Positions 24,150-24,268 of a DNA stretch of 24,268 bases are shown here, in pieces. Location of the stretch: positions 1 through 24,268 of the forward strand of contig JAOPUQ010000049.1 in NCBI GenBank assembly GCA_025963425.1. Direction: 5' to 3'. Origin of the DNA: Modestobacter sp. (GTDB lineage: Bacteria; Actinomycetota; Actinomycetes; Mycobacteriales; Geodermatophilaceae). The translations under genes and the position numbers were made by a program. Below the pieces are notes generated by a model, which made no database searches, had not been told where the DNA came from, and saw only the letters and a program-made list of their open reading frames with translations. Position 1 is the first letter of the stretch. Every line of letters begins with the position of its first letter.

Positions 24150-24268
24150 TGCACGGACAGGTGACAGGTTGGGTCAGGCGGCCTGCGCTACCGGTGTGTG
24201 AGTGATTGTCTCGTACTCGATGGGGGTCAGGCGACCGAGCGCGTCTTGCCGGCGCCGTCGGTGGTAGG
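24150..24268 (-). mobile_element. IS3-family insertion sequence, 3' end (runs off the window)
   Basis: The left limit is put at about 24150, where TGCACGGACAGG starts (IS3-type elements begin with TG) and where ABC-ATPase homology has just ended. The element carries the end of a transposase on the minus strand and continues beyond the window. The exact terminal repeat cannot be confirmed from one end. Confidence 0.7.
24174..24268 (-). CDS. IS3-family transposase, C-terminal end (partial)
   Basis: Only the last 31 residues are in the window: YHRRRRQDALGRLTPIEYE, then ETITHTPVAQAA and a stop at 24174. The pattern YNxRRxHxxLGxxxPxxYE is the end of the DDE (rve) integrase domain of IS3-family OrfB proteins, used for cut-and-copy transposition. 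The catalytic DDE residues lie outside the window. It is oriented the same way as the ATPase remnant it interrupts. Confidence 0.8.
   Translation of the reverse strand, partial: YHRRRRQDALGRLTPIEYETITHTPVAQAA

Overview
The window is high-GC DNA with actinobacterial codon use, many GTG starts and ATGA/GTGA overlaps. A soil actinomycete such as a member of the Geodermatophilaceae is the best guess; this rests on style and protein families, not on a marker gene. The dominant theme is myo-inositol catabolism.

Left part (1-4963): a 3' fragment of tRNA-Pro(GGG) with its terminator (296-389) and a pair of 12-bp-phased direct repeats lie in non-coding DNA. They are followed by a small unknown gene (907-1338), an inositol-type sugar/H+ symporter on the minus strand (1418-2890), a FUSC-family membrane protein (3210-4451) and a small tautomerase (4571-4963, minus).

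First iol cluster (5067-15164): a GntR/UTRA regulator (minus) is divergent from iolC, a Cgl0158-type aldolase, iolB, iolD, an iolE-like TIM barrel, iolG, iolH and mmsA. This covers every step from myo-inositol to acetyl-CoA plus DHAP, but iolB here has lost 47 internal residues, including a predicted metal-binding His, and carries a 24-bp tandem duplication.

Middle (15165-17034): a second, diverged copy of the tRNA-Pro fragment, terminator and arm repeats (15349-15599), then two overlapping unknown genes and a 73-aa gene, which share one terminator hairpin.

Second iol cluster (17035-20783): the same order, GntR, iolC, aldolase, iolB, iolD. Here iolC and iolB are intact, the aldolase is a pseudogene (266-nt net deletion plus a 1-nt deletion), and iolD stops after 57 codons at a deletion junction. 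Across the junction lies a cytochrome P450 gene, broken inside its I-helix. The two clusters are decayed in a complementary way: only together do they give one complete gene set.

Right part (20784-24268): the P450 remnant follows a sugar-phosphate isomerase/epimerase gene (minus). That gene is divergent from a LacI-family regulator, and a perfect palindromic operator lies between them. A sugar ABC-transporter ATPase survives only as its last 85 residues, cut by an IS3-family element whose transposase end closes the window.

Regulation: a TGTCCTGACA-type motif recurs at four equivalent places, upstream of iolC1, iolC2, the tautomerase gene and the 73-aa gene. The GntR proteins have identical 50-residue recognition regions, which suggests one cross-acting IolR-like regulon. 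The repeated tRNA-Pro fragments with arm-like repeats exactly 106 nt away suggest that the region grew by stacked integration of mobile elements at one tRNA gene.
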